Source: Actinomycetota bacterium (lineage in GTDB: Bacteria; Cyanobacteriota; Vampirovibrionia; Obscuribacterales; Obscuribacteraceae). From it: DNA of 6,003 nt. The DNA is taken from NCBI GenBank assembly GCA_903970355.1, contig CAJCIF010000171.1, forward strand, positions 1-6,003. Direction: 5' to 3'. The notes under the pieces were generated by a model. That model saw nothing but the letters and a program-made list of their open reading frames with translations, made no database searches and was not told the DNA's origin. Shown here piece by piece: positions 5,949-6,003 of this stretch (position 1 is its first letter; every line of letters begins with the position of its first letter). The position numbers and the translations under genes were made by a program.

Positions 5949-6003
5949 ATGGTTGAACATCAAGAAGACGCTGGAAGACTTTTGCTGCAAATGGCGAGTG
6001 CCG
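5949..6003 (+). CDS. N-terminal fragment of an unrecognised gene (continues beyond window)
   Basis: ATG 5949 opens a frame of 18 codons that runs off the right edge and reads MVEHQEDAGRLLLQMASA. The start is acidic and then amphipathic, with no signal peptide, so a cytoplasmic protein is likely. The call rests on the strong upstream AGGAG and on the space between it and the divergent glycerate kinase. Too little is visible to propose a family. Confidence 0.55.
   Translation, partial: MVEHQEDAGRLLLQMASA

Overview
The window comes from a bacterium of moderate GC content (roughly half G+C by eye). Its genes are long and closely spaced, and it shows no mobile elements, no RNA genes and no CRISPR. 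A LysM protein sits next to a DUF4388 (PATAN) protein with a decayed GGDEF-like tail. That pairing, plus the base composition, would fit a non-photosynthetic relative of cyanobacteria (Obscuribacterales/Vampirovibrionia type). DUF4388 is also common in other phyla such as Myxococcota, so the lineage is only a guess.

Layout from left to right. (1) 1-724, minus: the N-terminal 241 codons of an exported protein of unknown family, running off the left edge. (2) 725-944: a divergent intergenic region crowded with inverted repeats. It holds two operator-like palindromes (754-768 and 773-782) and a nested set of TCCCA/TGGGA hairpin arms (823-877). The 7-mer AGTGGGA of one arm recurs at 935-941, on the start-site region of the next gene. 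(3) 945-3044, plus: a large, low-complexity, His/Ala/Pro-rich protein with two tandem LysM domains and no visible signal peptide. (4) 3045-3118: a short gap with a good sigma70-type promoter candidate. (5) 3119-4735, plus: a DUF4388/PATAN protein with a degenerate GGDEF-like C-terminal domain, started by TTG behind a good Shine-Dalgarno sequence. (6) 4739-5812, minus: a class II (GarK/GlxK family) glycerate 2-kinase, convergent with gene 5 and separated from it by only 3 bp. (7) 5813-5948: a second divergent promoter region. (8) 5949-6003, plus: the first 18 codons of an unrecognised gene with a strong ribosome binding site, running off the right edge.

The genes do not form one obvious pathway. 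The exported protein and the LysM protein are divergent and could share regulation through the palindromes between them. The PATAN/GGDEF-like protein probably acts in signalling, since its GGDEF motif is lost but an RxxD I-site-like motif is kept. Glycerate kinase is a separate metabolic gene feeding glycerate into lower glycolysis. The points most worth following up are the mutually exclusive hairpin arms ahead of the LysM gene and the possible c-di-GMP-receptor character of the PATAN protein.
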